Shown piece by piece: positions 44,821 through 53,282 of a stretch of 64,000 nucleotides of DNA. Each line of letters begins with the position of its first letter. The first letter of the stretch is position 1. Origin of the DNA: GCA-003244245 sp036494005 (lineage in GTDB: Bacteria > Actinomycetota > Actinomycetes > Mycobacteriales > Pseudonocardiaceae); NCBI GenBank assembly GCA_036494005.1, contig DASXOV010000082.1, positions 8,071 through 72,070 on the forward strand, read 5' to 3'. The notes under the pieces are model-generated. The model was not told the DNA's origin. It was given only the letters and a program-made list of their open reading frames with translations, and made no database searches. Made by a program: the position numbers and the translations under genes.

Positions 44821-46077
44821 ATGGCTGAGTTGTCCCCCGTCCTGAAGCAGGCAACCCCGGTGCTGGCCACGCGGGGCGAGGGTGTCTACCTCTTCGACGC
44901 CGAGAACCGTCGCTACCTCGACTTCACCGCGGGCATCGGGGTCACCAGCACCGGGCACTGCCATCCGCGGGTGGTGGACGCGGCGCAACGGCAGGTCGCG
45001 AAGTTGATTCACGGGCAGTACACGACGGTGCGGCACGAGCCACTGCTGAGGCTGACCGAACGGCTCGGTGAAGTGCTGCCCGACGGGGTGGACTCCCTGT
45101 TCTACGTCAACTCCGGCAGTGAAGCGGTGGAGGCGGCGCTGCGACTGGCCCGGCACGTCACCGGCAGGCAGAACGCGATCGTTTTCGCCGGCTCGTTTCA
45201 CGGTCGCACCATGGGCGCCGCTGCCTTGACCACCGCGGGCACCAAGTTCCGCGCCGGTATCGGACCGCTGATGCCCGGCGTGGCCGTGGCGCCGTTCCCC
45301 TACGCCTTCCGGCTCGGTATGAGCGAGGAGCAGGTCGTCGATCACGCCCTGCGGGAACTGGACTATCTGCTGGTCACCACCAGCGCCGCCGCCGACACCG
45401 CTGCCTTCTTCATCGAACCGGTGCTCGGTGAGGGCGGCTATGTACCGACCCCGCCCGCATTCCTGGCGGGGCTGCGCGAACGAGCCGATCGGCACGGCAT
45501 CCTGCTGGTGCTCGACGAGGTGCAGACCGGATTCGGCCGCACCGGGAAATTCTGGGGTCACCAGCACAGTGCCGGTGTCATTCCCGATGTCGTGGTGACC
45601 GCCAAGGGGCTGGCCAGCGGGTTCCCGCTGTCCGCGATCGCCGCGCCGACCGCGCTGATGGAGCAGGCCTGGCCGGGTTCACAGGGCGGCACCTACGGCG
45701 GCAACGCGGTGTCGTGCGCGGCGGCGCTGGCCACCCTGGACGTCATCCGGGACGAGAAGCTGGTGGACAACGCGGCCGAGCAGGGCCGCCGGCTCGCCGA
45801 GGGGCTGCGCAAGGTGGCCGCCGACCAGCCGGTGATCGCCGACGTGCGCGGACTCGGGCTCATGGTGGCCAGCGAGTTCTGTCATCCGGACGGGTCGCCG
45901 GACACCGCCACGGCGCAGCGCGCCCAGCAGGCCGCCGTGCACCACGGGCTCCTGCTGCTGACCTGCGGCGCGCACGGCAACATCGTCCGGATGATCCCCG
46001 CTCTGGTGGTGACCGCCGAGCAGATCGACGACGCGGTCGTCCTGTGGTCCCGAGCCGTTGCCGAGGCGGTGGGCTGA
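44821..46077 (+). CDS. gabT: Class III aminotransferase (GABA-aminotransferase-like)
   Basis: The 418-residue PLP enzyme has VNSGSEAVEAALRLARHVTGRQ, SFHGRTMGAAALT, LVLDEVQTGFGRTGKFW, and the Schiff-base Lys in VVTAKGLASGFPLSA, followed by GTYGGNAVSCAAALATLDVI. It belongs to the omega-amino acid:2-oxoacid transaminases (GabT and relatives), consistent with the neighbouring semialdehyde dehydrogenase. The exact amino donor cannot be read from sequence. ATG 44821 lies just behind GntR operator copy 3. Confidence 0.9.
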   Translation: MAELSPVLKQATPVLATRGEGVYLFDAENRRYLDFTAGIGVTSTGHCHPRVVDAAQRQVAKLIHGQYTTVRHEPLLRLTERLGEVLPDGVDSLFYVNSGSEAVEAALRLARHVTGRQNAIVFAGSFHGRTMGAAALTTAGTKFRAGIGPLMPGVAVAPFPYAFRLGMSEEQVVDHALRELDYLLVTTSAAADTAAFFIEPVLGEGGYVPTPPAFLAGLRERADRHGILLVLDEVQTGFGRTGKFWGHQHSAGVIPDVVVTAKGLASGFPLSAIAAPTALMEQAWPGSQGGTYGGNAVSCAAALATLDVIRDEKLVDNAAEQGRRLAEGLRKVAADQPVIADVRGLGLMVASEFCHPDGSPDTATAQRAQQAAVHHGLLLLTCGAHGNIVRMIPALVVTAEQIDDAVVLWSRAVAEAVG

Positions 46078-46331
46078 CCAGAACCCACACGCCACCCCCG
46101 ACGGTCTGTCGGCTCCAGCCCCGGGAAGCCGCAGCGATACCCTGTCGGATGGCTCGGGAGCTGTCCAAGTGACCCGTTCGGGCAGAGCAACGAGATCGGC
46201 TTACTCCGCGGTCGATTCACCCATTCCGTGTGCATGCATGGTTACCAACCGCGACAATGATACCGGCAAATCGACGACGTTGTCTTTCGGCTCCCGTGGC
46301 GCAGGGACGCTCGACCGGAGAGGACACCACC

Positions 46332-46859
46332 GTGCCGACCACGTTCAGCGACGCCAAGGCGCTGGGTCGGCGCGCCATCGAGATCATGGCGGACGGCTCG
46401 CTGGAGGAGTTCGAGGTGATCGTGCACCCCGATGCCATCAACCGGGAGGCCAGGGGTGAGCCGCCCGCGACCCGTGGCCGGGGCCCGGCGGCCTTCCACG
46501 CCACCGCGCTGTGGCTGCGGGACGCGTACTCGGAACTGAACTGGGCGGTGCACGATGTCATCGCCGACGGCGACCTGGTGGCGCTGCACTGCACGATGTC
46601 CGGTCGCCATGTCGGGACCCTGTGCGGTTACGGAGAGGACGGCCGGGTCATCCGGACGTTCCCGGCCACCGGACGGCGGTTCGCGACGACGCAGACCCAC
46701 TGGTACCGGGTCGTTGCGGGCAAGGTCATCGAGCACTGGGCCAACCGGGACGATCTGGGTACCTGGACACAGCTGGGCTGGACGCTGCCGTCGCCGCTCT
46801 ACCTGCTCCGGATGGTGCTGGCCAAACGCCGGGCCCGCCGTTCCGAGGGGCCGAACTGA
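46332..46859 (+). CDS. SnoaL-like / NTF2-fold protein (ester-cyclase-like)
   Basis: The 175-residue protein reads HPDAINREARGEPPATRGRGPAAFHATALWLRDAYSELNWAVHDVIADGDLVALHCTMSGRHVG, a SnoaL-like NTF2 domain; the C-terminal WANRDDLGTWTQLGW completes the cone fold. Members are polyketide cyclases, isomerases or of unknown role. GTG 46332 follows GGAGAGGACACCACC; the longer frame from 46230 adds an unlikely leader. No partner gene is obvious. A basic tail (LAKRRARRSEGPN) is unusual. Confidence 0.78.
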   Translation: MPTTFSDAKALGRRAIEIMADGSLEEFEVIVHPDAINREARGEPPATRGRGPAAFHATALWLRDAYSELNWAVHDVIADGDLVALHCTMSGRHVGTLCGYGEDGRVIRTFPATGRRFATTQTHWYRVVAGKVIEHWANRDDLGTWTQLGWTLPSPLYLLRMVLAKRRARRSEGPN

Positions 46860-47078
46860 GGGCGGCGTAGCCGAGTCCTCGACCATCATTCGTTATGCCG
46901 GTGGTGATTCCGGCCGTTTCCGGCGGATCGACCTCCTGTGCGACCGTACTTTCGTCGGGCATGGATTGCACACGAATGAGGGTTCGCCCTCCGGGTGTGT
47001 CGGTCTTGCAAGACTGTGCCGGCTCACGGAATGGTAGGGGTCCGAGAATCAGCACCAGTCGTATTCAGAGGGGGAACC

Positions 47079-47237
47079 GTGGGGAAGCACGAGAGGAAGG
47101 ATCCGCAGACAGGTGACGGGAGCGACAAGAAACATCCTGAGCCGAAGGACTCCGGTCGGCCTGGTAAGCACCGGAAGGTCGCGATCGACTCGAATTCAGT
47201 GACCCACTCGAATTCAGTGATCAACTGGAACCGCTGA
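47079..47237 (+). CDS. Small hydrophilic peptide gene, possible precursor peptide
   Basis: A GTG at 47079, preceded by AGAGGGGGAACC, encodes 52 residues that are highly charged at first (GKHERKDPQTGDGSDKKHPEPKDSG) and end with a repeated motif: DSNSVTHSNSVINWNR. The duplication is also visible in DNA (TCGAATTCAGTGA twice). Hydrophilic leader plus short repeated Ser/Asn core resembles a ribosomally made peptide precursor, but no modifying enzyme lies next to it, and it could equally be a small regulatory or secreted peptide of unknown kind. Expression is unproven. Confidence 0.5.
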   Translation: MGKHERKDPQTGDGSDKKHPEPKDSGRPGKHRKVAIDSNSVTHSNSVINWNR

Positions 47238-47463
47238 TCGGCTAGTCCGGTGTCCCGGACGAAACGAACTCGCGCAGGCCCAAAATCATGTCGCTGGATG
47301 GCGTGAATTCTCCGTACTCCAGGATCGTCCGATCGCGGCCGACCAGATGTGGATTTTCGTAGTGCGCGGCTGCATGCCGGCGTTTGCCGCGGAGACCGGT
47401 CCGCACCGGGATGACTCGCGTCCGGCCGGGGCGCGAACCGCAGGGCGGCGGATCTGCCGGGGA

Positions 47464-47851
47464 CCCCGGTGGTTATGGGCGTTGCTCCCGGTGCTCGGTA
47501 GTTCGCCGTTGCTGGCCGCGCTCGCGGTGACCGGGGTTGTGCCGCTGCGCGGGATCGTGCTGATCCCGATCGGCGGCATCATCATCGGCGGAGCGATGAC
47601 GGCCACCACGCTGTCCGGCAGGCGGGCCCTGGACGAGTTAGGCGCTCGCCCGGCACTGGACCAGACCCGTTCGGTCGGGCTGGTCATTGCCCGGTGCGTT
47701 CGTGGGGATGCTGCTGGGCGGGGCGTCACCGGTGCAGGCCGGGGCGGTACAGCTGCTGGTGCTGGTCGGGCTGCGGGCCGTGGAGTGTCTGGCGACGCTG
47801 ATCACCGTGGAGCTCGTGGCCGCCGGGCGATTCGATCCAGCGGCCGGGTAG
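47464..47851 (+). pseudogene. FetB/UPF0014-type permease remnant
   Basis: The plus strand encodes LWALLPVLGSSPLLAALAVTGVVPLRGIVLIPIGGIIIGGAMTATTLSGRRALDEL in one frame, then ALDQTRSVGLV, and after a frameshift near 47685 PGAFVGMLLGGASPVQAGAVQLLVLVGL and ECLATLITVELVAAGRFDP. These are consecutive blocks of the UPF0014/FetB permease family, with the 5' part and about 30 central residues (between RRALDEL and ALDQTR) missing. The gene is dead. It lies directly upstream of an intact iron-uptake pair. Confidence 0.82.
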
Positions 47852-47911
47852 CTGGGATACGATCGCCCCTCTCATTACTGAACGACATCTCACTAGTCCG
47901 AAAGAGTGATT

Positions 47912-47973
47912 GTCTAGCCTTACCTTTTAGGTGATGGTGATGATTGTTGCGTATTTGGTTAGGCATACTTAAT
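47912..47973. promoter_or_regulatory. Two DtxR/IdeR-like iron boxes before the iron-uptake genes
   Basis: GTCTAGCCTTACCTTTTA (47912-47929) reversed contains AGGTAAGGCTAGAC, close to the DtxR/IdeR consensus AGGTTAGGCTAACCT; TTAGGCATACTTAAT (47959-47973) is a second partial match. The region is A/T-rich, unlike its surroundings, and precedes ATG 48016 by 43-104 bp, so iron-dependent repression of the next two genes is likely. Confidence 0.55.
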
Positions 47974-48015
47974 CTCAGCACGGCGGCGTCACGCACCCGA
48001 CGTGTGGGAGGATCG

Positions 48016-48450
48016 ATGAAGATCAGTTGGCGGCGGGCCTGGATTCTGTTGCTGCTGGCCGGCGGGATATCAGGACTCGTCGGCTGCTCCAGTGGTAGTG
48101 CCCCGTCGGTACCGGCTCCACCGGCGGACGCGGCGCCGGAAGCCCTGCGCACCACGCCGGCCGCAGTAGCTGCGGGAATGCGGGCGATCGACCAGATCGG
48201 CCGGGGGATCGCCACGTCCGCAGGCACCGACAAGGCGCGGGCCCAGAGTCTGGCCGGCCAGATCGAGCCCGCCTGGCAACCCATCGAGGGAACCGTGAAG
48301 CAAAACGACCAGAACGCCTATCTCGCGATGGAAGACGCATTCGCGGTGCTGGAGAACGCCGCGAACAGCGGAGATGCCACATCCGCCGCGAAGGGTGCTG
48401 ATTCGGTCTCGACAACGGTCCGGGACTACCTGGCCAAGTATCCCGGATGA
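48016..48450 (+). CDS. Lipoprotein of the iron-uptake locus
   Basis: The 144-residue protein has a signal sequence (RRAWILLLLAGGISGLVGCSSG) with lipobox LVGC, so it is anchored outside the membrane. The mature part is helical (AVAAGMRAIDQIGRGIATSAG, AYLAMEDAFAVLENAANSG) and resembles the helical extracytoplasmic region of the following EfeU protein rather than a full EfeO. Its stop overlaps the permease GTG/ATG by 4 bp (ATGA), so the two are coupled. It may pass iron to the permease. Confidence 0.78.
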   Translation: MKISWRRAWILLLLAGGISGLVGCSSGSAPSVPAPPADAAPEALRTTPAAVAAGMRAIDQIGRGIATSAGTDKARAQSLAGQIEPAWQPIEGTVKQNDQNAYLAMEDAFAVLENAANSGDATSAAKGADSVSTTVRDYLAKYPG

Positions 48451-49742
48451 TCACCCGACGATTGCTCGGTGTGCTGAGCGGGCTCGCCCTGCTGGCTCCT
48501 GTGGTCATGCTTCTGGGTGCCCTGCAGGCGTCCGCCGCGCCGCAGGTCGTGGCGGTACCCCAGGTGGTCGCGCCACATGTGGCGGCTCAGCCGCCGACAT
48601 CCCGGGCGGATGCCCTCCGCCAACTCTCCGCGGTCCGTGCTTCCATCGACCAGACGCTGGAGTTGGTCAAGCAGGGACGTACCGCTGAAGCCTATACGCA
48701 GGCGAAGGCCGGCTACCTGGATCACTTCGAGTACGTCGAGGTCCCCTTGCGCGTGGTGGCCCCTGATCTGACCGCGGACGCCGAGACGAAGTTCGCCGAG
48801 GTGCGTGGCCTGATGAAGGCCGGGGCGCCGGTCGAGCAGGTGCGGGCGAAGATCGTCGAGTTGCGGCGGCTGATCGATGACACCGAGCGGCGCCTCACCG
48901 ATACCGGTTTCGACGCGGCTGCGGTGGTCGGCGGACAATCCTTCCTCATCATCTTCCGAGAAGGCCTCGAAGCGGTGCTGCTGCTGACCGCGCTGCTGGG
49001 ATATCTGGAGGCCACCAAGTCCACCCAGTATCGGAAGCCGATCGTGTGGGGAGTGCTGCTGGGCCTGGCGGCCACCGCGCTGACCTATCTGATCCTGCGG
49101 TCGGTTCTCGCGGTATTACCGGTCGGGCGGGAAGTGCTGGAGGCGGTCGTCGCGACCATCGCTGTCGCGGTCCTGCTCTATATCTCCTTCTGGCTGATCG
49201 CGCGCCTGGAGCATCGGCGTTGGATGGAGTTCCTGCGCAGCAGGGTGTTCAACGCGGTGTCCATCGGGTCGACCACCGCGCTGATACTCGTCGGGTTCAC
49301 GGCCATGTACCGCGAAGGCTTGGAGACGGCGTTGCTCTACCAGGCACTGGCCGAATTCGGCACCGGACTGGGTGAGTGGATTCTGATCGGGCTGGCGGCC
49401 GGTCTGGTCGCACTCGCGGTCGTGTCCTACCTCATTTTCAAGCTCGGCCGGCGGCTCCCGGTGAAGGCGTTTCTGGCGGGTGCGGTGGTGTTGCTGATGG
49501 CGACATCGGTGGCGTTCCTCGGCAACGCGGTGCGTAGCCTGCAAACGGCCGATCTGGTGGGTCTCACCCCGGTGGGCCTGCCCAATGCACCGATCTTCCT
49601 GGCCCAGGCACTGGGCTACTGGCCGAGTGTGCAGACCCTGGTCACCCAGGCCGTCCTGATCGTGGTGTATCTGGCGGGAGCGCTGTGGTTGCTGGTGATC
49701 CGGCCTCGTCGCACCCGGGAGGCGCAATGGGCGTCCGTGTAG
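48447..49742 (+). CDS. efeU: FTR1/EfeU family high-affinity iron permease
   Basis: The 431-residue protein has a signal-like start, an extracytoplasmic helical domain (~residues 40-160) and a seven-helix FTR1 permease. Both iron-binding REGLE motifs are present: FREGLEAVLLLTALLGY and YREGLETALLYQALAEFG. It should import ferric iron, usually with ferroxidase or EfeO/EfeB partners, of which only the small lipoprotein is nearby. It ends overlapping the next gene by 16 bp. Confidence 0.92.
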   Translation: MITRRLLGVLSGLALLAPVVMLLGALQASAAPQVVAVPQVVAPHVAAQPPTSRADALRQLSAVRASIDQTLELVKQGRTAEAYTQAKAGYLDHFEYVEVPLRVVAPDLTADAETKFAEVRGLMKAGAPVEQVRAKIVELRRLIDDTERRLTDTGFDAAAVVGGQSFLIIFREGLEAVLLLTALLGYLEATKSTQYRKPIVWGVLLGLAATALTYLILRSVLAVLPVGREVLEAVVATIAVAVLLYISFWLIARLEHRRWMEFLRSRVFNAVSIGSTTALILVGFTAMYREGLETALLYQALAEFGTGLGEWILIGLAAGLVALAVVSYLIFKLGRRLPVKAFLAGAVVLLMATSVAFLGNAVRSLQTADLVGLTPVGLPNAPIFLAQALGYWPSVQTLVTQAVLIVVYLAGALWLLVIRPRRTREAQWASV

Positions 49743-51769
49743 GCGCCGACGTCGGTGGCACGTTCACCAAAGCGGTCGCGATCGATTCCGCGACCGGCGA
49801 GCTCGCCGGTCGCGCAGTGGTACCCACCACGCACGACCACCCCGACGGCGTGTCCGCCGGCGTGGTCGACGTGGTCGCGAAACTGGTCGCCGAGGTGGGC
49901 GCCGACGCCATCGAACTGGTCACCCACTCCACCACCCAGGCGGTGAACGCGCTACTGGAGGGCGACACGGTGCCGGTCGGCGTCATCGGGCTGGGCCGGG
50001 CTCCTTACCTGCGCAAGGCCCGTAAACACACCATGATCAGCAGGGCTGTCGCGCACGAGTTCCTCGACGTGTCGGCCGGGCTGGACGCCGACACGGCGCG
50101 GCAGGCGCTGCAGCGGCTGGCCGGTGCGGGTGCCCAGGCGGTCTGCGTGGCCGAGGCGTTCGCCCCCGACGACTCGACCTGTGAGGACGCGATCGCGGCG
50201 CTGGCCACCGAACTGGGGCTGCCCGTGACGACGTCGTCCGGCCTCACCGGTCTTTACGGCCTCGAACTGCGCACGGTCACCGCCGCGCTCAACGCGTCGA
50301 TCCTGCCGATCGCGTTGCGCACCGCCGAGGTGGTGGAGGCAGGCGTCGCCGCGGCGGGGGTGACCAGCCCGGTGATGGTGATGCGCGGTGACGGCGGGGC
50401 GACCGACCTGAGCGGGTTCCGCTCCGCCCCGGCCCGGACCCTGTACTCGGGCCCCGCGGCCTCGGTGGCCGGGGCGCTGCGCACGCTGCGCATCGGTGAC
50501 GGTGTGATCGTCGAGGTCGGTGGCACCTCCACCAACGTCGCCGCGATCACGGCCGGGCGCCCCGCACTCTCCTATGTGCGGGTGGCCGGTCAGGCGACCG
50601 CGGTACGGGCGCTGGACGTCCAGGTGGCCGGGGTGGCCGGGGGGTCGATGCTGCGGGTGCGGCGGCGGCGGGTGTATGGCGTGGGGCCGCGCAGCGCACA
50701 CATCGCGGGGCTGCCGTACTCCTGTTTCGTGTCCCCCGAGCGACTGGCCGGGGCCCATCCGGAACCACTTGCGCCCCGGCCGGGAGACCCCGCCGACTAT
50801 CTGGCACTGCGGCTGGCCGACGGCACGATGGCGGCGCTGACCAACACCTGCGCGGCCAACGCGCTCGGGCTGGTCCCGGACGGCGACTACGCCAAGGGGA
50901 ATGCCAAGGGGAGCCAGAACTCCGCGGCTGCGGCGATGGACATCGCGGGTGCCGCACTGCGCCTGCCCGGCGCTGAACTGGCCCGCCGGATGATGCAGGC
51001 CTCCACCGAGGCACTGGCCGATCTGATCACCTCGGTGGCCGGGCAGCACGACCTCGCCTCGCCCACCCTCATCGCTGTCGGTGGCGGGGCCGGCGTGCTC
51101 GGGCGCCCGCTGGCCGACATGCTCGGGTTGCGCTGCGAGGTACCTCCAGGCGCCGAGGTGATCTCCTCGATGGGTGATGCGCTGTCGCTGGTGCGGGCCG
51201 AGCGGGAACGCACCGTGGCTCGGCCCACCTCCGCCGACATCGACGCCCTGATCGCGGACGTGGAGACTGAAGCGCTCGCCGCGGGGGCCGCACCGGCCTC
51301 ATTGCAGGTGCAGGTCAGCCAGCTCGGGGATCGGGGAGCGATCCGGGCGGTGGCCGTGGGTGCCCTGCTGCTCGGCTCCGGCGTGGTGCCCGGCCGTCCC
51401 CCGCTCACCCGAGAGGCGATCACCGACGTTGCCCGCGCCGCGGGGTGCCCGGAGCGGGTCCACTCGGTCGGGCGCTTCTGGCTGAGCTACCGCCCGGGAG
51501 GTGATCGAGTGTTGCTGCTCGACCGATTCGGCGACTCGGTTCTCGACGTATGCGGGGATGCTGTCGTGGTCGACGGCTCCCACGACGAGCCGGTCGCAAC
51601 CCTGGTCGGATCGTTGGTCTCCCGCCATGTCCGGCACGTCGGACCGGTGACGGTGCAACCCACCACCTGGGTGGTTCAGGATGGCAGAATCCGTGAACTG
51701 GCCGAGTCGGTCGCGGTCGCGGAGGCCGTCGGCGCCGGGGCCGGCGCGGTCATCGTGGGACGGAACTGA
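49727..51769 (+). CDS. hyuA: Hydantoinase/oxoprolinase subunit A (HyuA-like), solo
   Basis: The 680-residue protein has the N-terminal ATPase-fold motif MGVRVGADVGGTFTKAVAID, then THSTTQAVNALLEGD, MVMRGDGGATD, SGPAASVAGAL, VEVGGTSTNVAAI and GGGAGVLGRPLADMLGL, all typical of HyuA. It would hydrolyse a cyclic amide such as a hydantoin or 5-oxoproline with ATP, normally together with HyuB, which is absent here. The ATG 49727 lies 16 bp inside the efeU gene, a tight overlap for genes without obvious common function. Confidence 0.85.
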   Translation: MGVRVGADVGGTFTKAVAIDSATGELAGRAVVPTTHDHPDGVSAGVVDVVAKLVAEVGADAIELVTHSTTQAVNALLEGDTVPVGVIGLGRAPYLRKARKHTMISRAVAHEFLDVSAGLDADTARQALQRLAGAGAQAVCVAEAFAPDDSTCEDAIAALATELGLPVTTSSGLTGLYGLELRTVTAALNASILPIALRTAEVVEAGVAAAGVTSPVMVMRGDGGATDLSGFRSAPARTLYSGPAASVAGALRTLRIGDGVIVEVGGTSTNVAAITAGRPALSYVRVAGQATAVRALDVQVAGVAGGSMLRVRRRRVYGVGPRSAHIAGLPYSCFVSPERLAGAHPEPLAPRPGDPADYLALRLADGTMAALTNTCAANALGLVPDGDYAKGNAKGSQNSAAAAMDIAGAALRLPGAELARRMMQASTEALADLITSVAGQHDLASPTLIAVGGGAGVLGRPLADMLGLRCEVPPGAEVISSMGDALSLVRAERERTVARPTSADIDALIADVETEALAAGAAPASLQVQVSQLGDRGAIRAVAVGALLLGSGVVPGRPPLTREAITDVARAAGCPERVHSVGRFWLSYRPGGDRVLLLDRFGDSVLDVCGDAVVVDGSHDEPVATLVGSLVSRHVRHVGPVTVQPTTWVVQDGRIRELAESVAVAEAVGAGAGAVIVGRN

Positions 51770-51771
51770 CC

Positions 51772-52224
51772 ATGGCGCTGTACACCCCGCAGGCCCAACG
51801 GCGCCGCCGGATCCTGATCGTCGCCTTTGCGGCGTTCGTGCTCGGTGGCGTTCTGGGCGGCGTCGTGGGCCGGTTCACCGCGCCGACACCGGCGGAGCGA
51901 GTGACGCAGGTGCAGGAGCAGGCTCGTCAGATGTCGGCGCAGTTGCGGGTGGTGTCGCTGCACGCCGACACCGGCGCGGCGTCGTTGGAGGCGGGCGGAG
52001 GCGCAGGCTCCGCTCTCGCACTGCAACGTGCCGACGGCGACCTGGCCGGTGCACTGCAGCAGGCGCCGTGGATCCCGGCGCAACAGGGCGACGCCCTTCG
52101 GTCGCGGCTGCATCAACTGCAACGCACCGCCACCGCCCAGGCGGCGACCCCGGCGTTCGGCGCCGATGTCGATCGGCTCGCCAACGACATCGATGTCACT
52201 TTCGGCCTCGCTGCCCGTCCCTGA
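51772..52224 (+). CDS. Hypothetical membrane-anchored protein
   Basis: The 150-residue protein has a basic start (QAQRRRR), one membrane helix ILIVAFAAFVLGGVLGGVVGRF, and an extracytoplasmic helical part rich in Ala/Gln (RVTQVQEQARQMSAQLRVVSLHADTG). The remainder lacks known motifs. ATG 51772 comes 2 bp after the hyuA stop, so the two are cotranscribed, and it could be an accessory factor for the preceding enzyme or the iron permease. Not recognised. Confidence 0.7.
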   Translation: MALYTPQAQRRRRILIVAFAAFVLGGVLGGVVGRFTAPTPAERVTQVQEQARQMSAQLRVVSLHADTGAASLEAGGGAGSALALQRADGDLAGALQQAPWIPAQQGDALRSRLHQLQRTATAQAATPAFGADVDRLANDIDVTFGLAARP

Positions 52225-52303
52225 CACCCGCCCGAAGTCGGACCACCGTGGCTCGGTGTCGATCCGGACCGCAACTTCGTGGAGCTGTTGCAGGAGCTGC
52301 GGG

Positions 52304-53116
52304 TCAGGGGAGCGGCATGTTCCTCCCGGGAAGTCCCGTCGGTAGCAGAGGGGGGGTCGGCGTCGGCCCGCTCGGCCCGGGCCTGTCGTAGCTGTTGGAA
52401 GGGCGCGGCTCAGGGCTGGTGCTGGCGTCCGGGGCGGGGGTCGTGGTGGCGCTGGCGGCGGTGTCGGGGGCCGAGGTGGTCTCACTGGGGGGCTCGGAGG
52501 TCGGCGCCACTGAGCTTTCTGACGCAGGTGGAATTGCCGGCCTGTGGTTTCGGGGGCCTGCGGGAGCGTCGACCACCTGACCGAAGGTGGTCCCGTGCCC
52601 GTTACCGCCGATGGTCTGGCCAGTGGCCACTTCGAAGCCGGTGATGACCATCATGGCCAGCAGGAAGGCGCCGAGGGCACCCACGACCACCGCTCCCCAG
52701 CGCAGTGCCGCGAGCTTCCGGGAGCGGTCTCGGGGTCGTAGCCGTTGATCGGGCCCCTGGTGATCGGACCCCTGACCCGCGCCATCGTCGAACTGCTCGG
52801 AGCGGAGCGGAGCGGGGCGGGGCTGCTCGGTCCAGGATCCGTCCCGCGAGATGGGCGACGATCGCGTGCGCTGGGCGAGTAAGCGGACCCTCTCCCGGCT
52901 GCGCTCCAGCGAGGCCTGATACACGGCGGTTCCCACAGTGGTGATCACACTGGCCCCGGCGGCCCCGATGAGGGTGCCCGCAGCCCCGAGTTGGGAACCG
53001 AGCACCGCAACGGTCACTGCGGAGAGCGCGCCGGCGGCGACCTGGGTCAGGCTGAGCTGGTTCTTACGCGTACGGGCGGTGTCAGGTGGGCTGGTAACCG
53101 AATGCGGCGCAGTCAT
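52304..53116 (-). CDS. Hypothetical membrane protein with Pro/Ser/Thr-rich tail
   Basis: The 270-residue protein has two hydrophobic regions: a glycine/alanine-rich one near residues 25-65 (LSAVTVAVLGSQLGAAGTLIGAAGASVITTVGTAV) and a clear helix WGAVVVGALGAFLLAMMVITGF near 145. The C-terminal ~80 residues are Pro/Ser/Thr/Ala-rich and likely extracytoplasmic and disordered. The middle carries QRTRSSPISRDG, suggestive of a phosphorylated cytoplasmic loop. Convergent with the preceding gene. Function unknown. Confidence 0.72.
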   Translation of the reverse strand: MTAPHSVTSPPDTARTRKNQLSLTQVAAGALSAVTVAVLGSQLGAAGTLIGAAGASVITTVGTAVYQASLERSRERVRLLAQRTRSSPISRDGSWTEQPRPAPLRSEQFDDGAGQGSDHQGPDQRLRPRDRSRKLAALRWGAVVVGALGAFLLAMMVITGFEVATGQTIGGNGHGTTFGQVVDAPAGPRNHRPAIPPASESSVAPTSEPPSETTSAPDTAASATTTPAPDASTSPEPRPSNSYDRPGPSGPTPTPPLLPTGLPGRNMPLP

Positions 53117-53282
53117 GGTCCCCGGTGTGTCGGCAGGTTCGCTGATCAGTGGCCAACGCCCGGAACGTCGGTGCTGACACGCCAGCCACGTTAACCGCGT
53201 GGACCGGCCCCGGCCACCCGGAGTAGCCCGTTGAGGGACAGCCTGACGTGACGCCGGGCAGCACGATCAGGTGACCGCCGCG

